From positions 1-7,831 of the forward strand of contig JAGVAB010000024.1 of NCBI GenBank assembly GCA_020060485.1: a stretch of 7,831 nucleotides of DNA, given 5' to 3'. The stretch comes from Anaerolineales bacterium. GTDB taxonomy: Bacteria; Chloroflexota; Anaerolineae; Anaerolineales; Anaerolineaceae. The notes beneath the pieces are model-generated. The model was not told the DNA's origin, did not search any database, and saw only the letters and a list, made by a program, of their open reading frames with translations. Positions 6,563-7,831 of this stretch are shown piece by piece (the first letter of the stretch is position 1; every line of letters starts with the position of its first letter). The position numbers and the translations under genes were made by a program.

Positions 6563-7725
6563 GACAAAACCTCCTGCAAGGCTGCCGCCACCTGATCCAG
6601 CTGCTGGCTGGAAATGACCAGCGGCGGCAGCAAGCGGATCACGTTCATTCCTGCCGGCAAGGCCAGCACGCCGCGCTCGGTTAAAGCCTGCAAGTATGGC
6701 GCAACTTTCTGCTTCAACTCAATGCCAACCATCAGTCCCAGGCCGCGCACCTCGCGGATCAGAGGCGAGTCCAGCTGCCCCAACTGCTCCAGCAGATAAG
6801 TCCCCAGCACTGCCGCCCGTTCGGGCAGTTTTTCCTGCTGCTGGATTTGCAGTGCGGCCAGCCCGGCAGCACAGGCCAGTGGATTGCCGCCAAAGGTAGA
6901 GCCGTGAATACCGGGTACAAGCGGCCCCAAACGCTCGCCGATCAGCGCCGCCCCCATGGGAACACCCCCGGCAATGGATTTACCCAGGCATAACACATCC
7001 GGCTGCAAATTGTGATGAGCCGCAGCAAACAGCTTTCCGGTACGCCCAAATCCGGTTTGTACTTCATCCACGATGAGCATGGCCCCGTGCTGCTGGCACA
7101 CCTGCTGGGCGGTCTGCAGAAACTCCCGGCTGCCGGGATACACCCCACCCTCGCCCTGCACTACCTCCAGGATCACGGCTGCGGTCTGGTCATTGACGGC
7201 TTCAACCAGCTTCTGCGGATTGTTATAAGGCACATGACTGAAATCTGGCACCAGCGGCTCAAAAGGCTGGCGGTAATTTTTGTTCCAGGTGGCTGAAAGT
7301 GCACCCATGCTGCGCCCGTGAAAACCGCGCATGGCGGCGATCACCTGGCGACGGCCGGTGGCAAAACGGGCAAATTTGAGCGCCGCCTCAACCGCCTCGG
7401 TGCCCGAATTGCACAGGAAAGCGCGCCCCAGGCCTTGCGGAGCCAGGGCGCATAACTGTGCCACGAAATCTGCCCGCTGCTGGTTGTAGAACATTTCCGG
7501 GCAACTGATCAACGTCTGGCTTTGGTGGTACAAAGCATTAGCGATCTGCGGGTGAGCATGGCCCAGGTTGGCCGCCCCCTGCCCGCCAACGCAGTCGATG
7601 TATTCCCGGCCCTGGTCATCATAGAGCAAAGCGCCCTGCCCGTGGCTGATGATCAATTCGCGCTTGCTGTACACTCCAGAGGTGTGTCTTGCTTCCAGGG
7701 TCATGGTGGTTGAGATGAATTCCAT
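6559..7725 (-). CDS. lysJ: [LysW]-aminoadipate semialdehyde/glutamate semialdehyde transaminase
   Basis: This 388-residue class III PLP aminotransferase transfers an amino group, normally from glutamate, to the LysW-bound semialdehyde, giving LysW-lysine (or LysW-ornithine), which LysK then cleaves. Visible PLP residues: SGTE at 107-110 (phosphate contact), F134-H135-G136-R137 (ring stacking), D220 in [12 protein letters not shown] (pyridine nitrogen), K249 in LGKS (Schiff base) and T277 in [14 protein letters not shown] near the N-terminus, YIDCVGG, AAMRGF and LSATW resemble Thermus LysJ as I recall it, more than ordinary ArgD; ArgD remains the alternative. ATG 7725 is chosen because GGAGG at 7735-7731 lies 5 nt upstream. 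The in-frame ATG at 7737 contains part of that Shine-Dalgarno and has none of its own. It overlaps lysK by 4 nt. Other genes of the pathway (lysW, lysX, lysY, lysZ) are not in the window and may lie beyond its right edge. Confidence 0.92.
   Translation of the reverse strand: MEFISTTMTLEARHTSGVYSKRELIISHGQGALLYDDQGREYIDCVGGQGAANLGHAHPQIANALYHQSQTLISCPEMFYNQQRADFVAQLCALAPQGLGRAFLCNSGTEAVEAALKFARFATGRRQVIAAMRGFHGRSMGALSATWNKNYRQPFEPLVPDFSHVPYNNPQKLVEAVNDQTAAVILEVVQGEGGVYPGSREFLQTAQQVCQQHGAMLIVDEVQTGFGRTGKLFAAAHHNLQPDVLCLGKSIAGGVPMGAALIGERLGPLVPGIHGSTFGGNPLACAAGLAALQIQQQEKLPERAAVLGTYLLEQLGQLDSPLIREVRGLGLMVGIELKQKVAPYLQALTERGVLALPAGMNVIRLLPPLVISSQQLDQVAAALQEVLS
6570..6575 (-). promoter_or_regulatory. 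Shine-Dalgarno that fixes the lysK TTG start
   Basis: The minus strand reads AGGAGG, then TTTTGTC (7 nt), then TTG at 6562-6560. The site lies inside the 3' end of lysJ. Its spacing is ideal for the TTG and too long (16 nt) for the ATG at 6553, so lysK most likely starts at TTG and is translationally coupled to lysJ. Confidence 0.75.
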
Positions 7726-7730
7726 GGTAT

Positions 7731-7735
7731 CCTCC
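7731..7735 (-). promoter_or_regulatory. Shine-Dalgarno that fixes the lysJ start at 7725
   Basis: The minus strand reads GGAGG, then ATACC, then ATG at 7725-7723. The ATG at 7737 overlaps this element and is preceded only by a T-rich stretch (ATTTTCTTT), so the downstream ATG is the better start. Confidence 0.75.
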
Positions 7736-7737
7736 AT

Positions 7738-7786
7738 AAAGAAAATGCGGGCGGGGACTGCCCATCAGGCGGCAGAGGAAGCCCGC
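7738..7786 (-). terminator. Terminator- or attenuator-like hairpin just upstream of lysJ
   Basis: On the minus strand GCGGGC (7786-7781) pairs with GCCCGC (7752-7747). An inner stem CTGCC (7775-7771) pairs with GGCAG (7762-7758) around an 8-nt loop. The two stems are separated by a symmetric 5-nt internal loop. The structure is followed directly by ATTTTCTTT (7746-7738), a broken U-tract, so it resembles an intrinsic terminator. It could end an upstream minus-strand gene. Because it abuts the lysJ ribosome site, it could instead attenuate lysJK. Confidence 0.5.
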
Positions 7787-7830
7787 TCCTCCTTTCCAAA
7801 TTTGTTGGCAAAAAGCATATATATTGGTAC
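7765..7830 (-). CDS. Short open frame at the window edge: tail of an upstream gene or a leader peptide
   Basis: A minus-strand frame enters from the right edge and ends at TGA (7767-7765), 39 nt before the lysJ start, with its last codons inside the hairpin. It contains an ATG at 7818-7816 that would give a 17-residue peptide, MLFANKFGKEERASSAA. The 13 nt visible before that ATG hold no Shine-Dalgarno, so the C-terminus of an upstream gene is more likely than a free leader peptide. The other two minus-strand frames are also open from the window edge through this interval, so reading-frame openness alone is weak evidence. I do not recognise the product. Confidence 0.25.
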   Translation of the reverse strand, partial: VPIYMLFANKFGKEERASSAA

Positions 7831-7831
7831 A

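Noticed and set aside
5519..7713. Plus-strand open frames of up to 119 codons opposite lysK and lysJ
   Set aside because: They lie antisense to strongly conserved enzymes. The GC-rich third positions of lysJ and lysK create long accidental frames on the other strand.

Overview
The window reads as chromosomal DNA from a Chloroflexota bacterium, most likely Anaerolineae or a relative. This placement is inferred from gene content, not from a marker gene. The clues are a LysW-type lysJ-lysK pair, a large secreted DUF11-type repeat protein carrying its own sortase domain, and a multi-domain sensor diguanylate cyclase next to a lipoprotein solute-binding protein. No rRNA, tRNA, CRISPR array, transposase or phage gene was seen.

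Layout. (1) Positions 2-1990 (+): the 3' part of a long surface-protein gene. It has three or more Ig-like DUF11/DUF7507-type repeats, an internal LPSTG sequence, and a C-terminal sortase domain with an intact His/Cys/Arg active site. (2) Positions 1991-2123: the gap between convergent genes, holding a perfect 17-bp inverted repeat that probably terminates transcription from both sides. (3) Positions 2124-5353 (-): a two-gene unit, transcribed right to left. First comes an amino-acid-type periplasmic-binding-protein-like lipoprotein, then 35 nt later a membrane diguanylate cyclase (Cache-like sensor, HAMP, GAF, PAS, GGDEF). (4) Positions 5354-5509: an AT-rich gap upstream of that unit, the expected place for its promoter. 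(5) Positions 5510-7725 (-): lysJ and lysK, overlapping by 4 nt. They encode the last two enzymes of the amino-group-carrier-protein (LysW) route to lysine and/or ornithine. (6) Positions 7738-7831: a terminator- or attenuator-like hairpin and a short reading frame open to the window edge.

How they fit together. LysJ transaminates the LysW-bound semialdehyde and LysK releases the free amino acid from LysW. The solute-binding protein and the cyclase form a plausible ligand-sensing, c-di-GMP-producing module: no ABC permease or ATPase gene lies beside the binding protein, so it may act as a sensor rather than in transport. The sortase-bearing repeat protein is a cell-surface protein. A link between c-di-GMP signalling and surface adhesion is conceivable, but the genes are convergent and nothing in the sequence ties them.

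The two most unusual points are the adhesin-sortase fusion with its internal sorting-like motif and the lone binding-protein/cyclase operon. Several start codons were reassigned on Shine-Dalgarno evidence: ATG at 4403, 5353 and 7725, and TTG at 6562.
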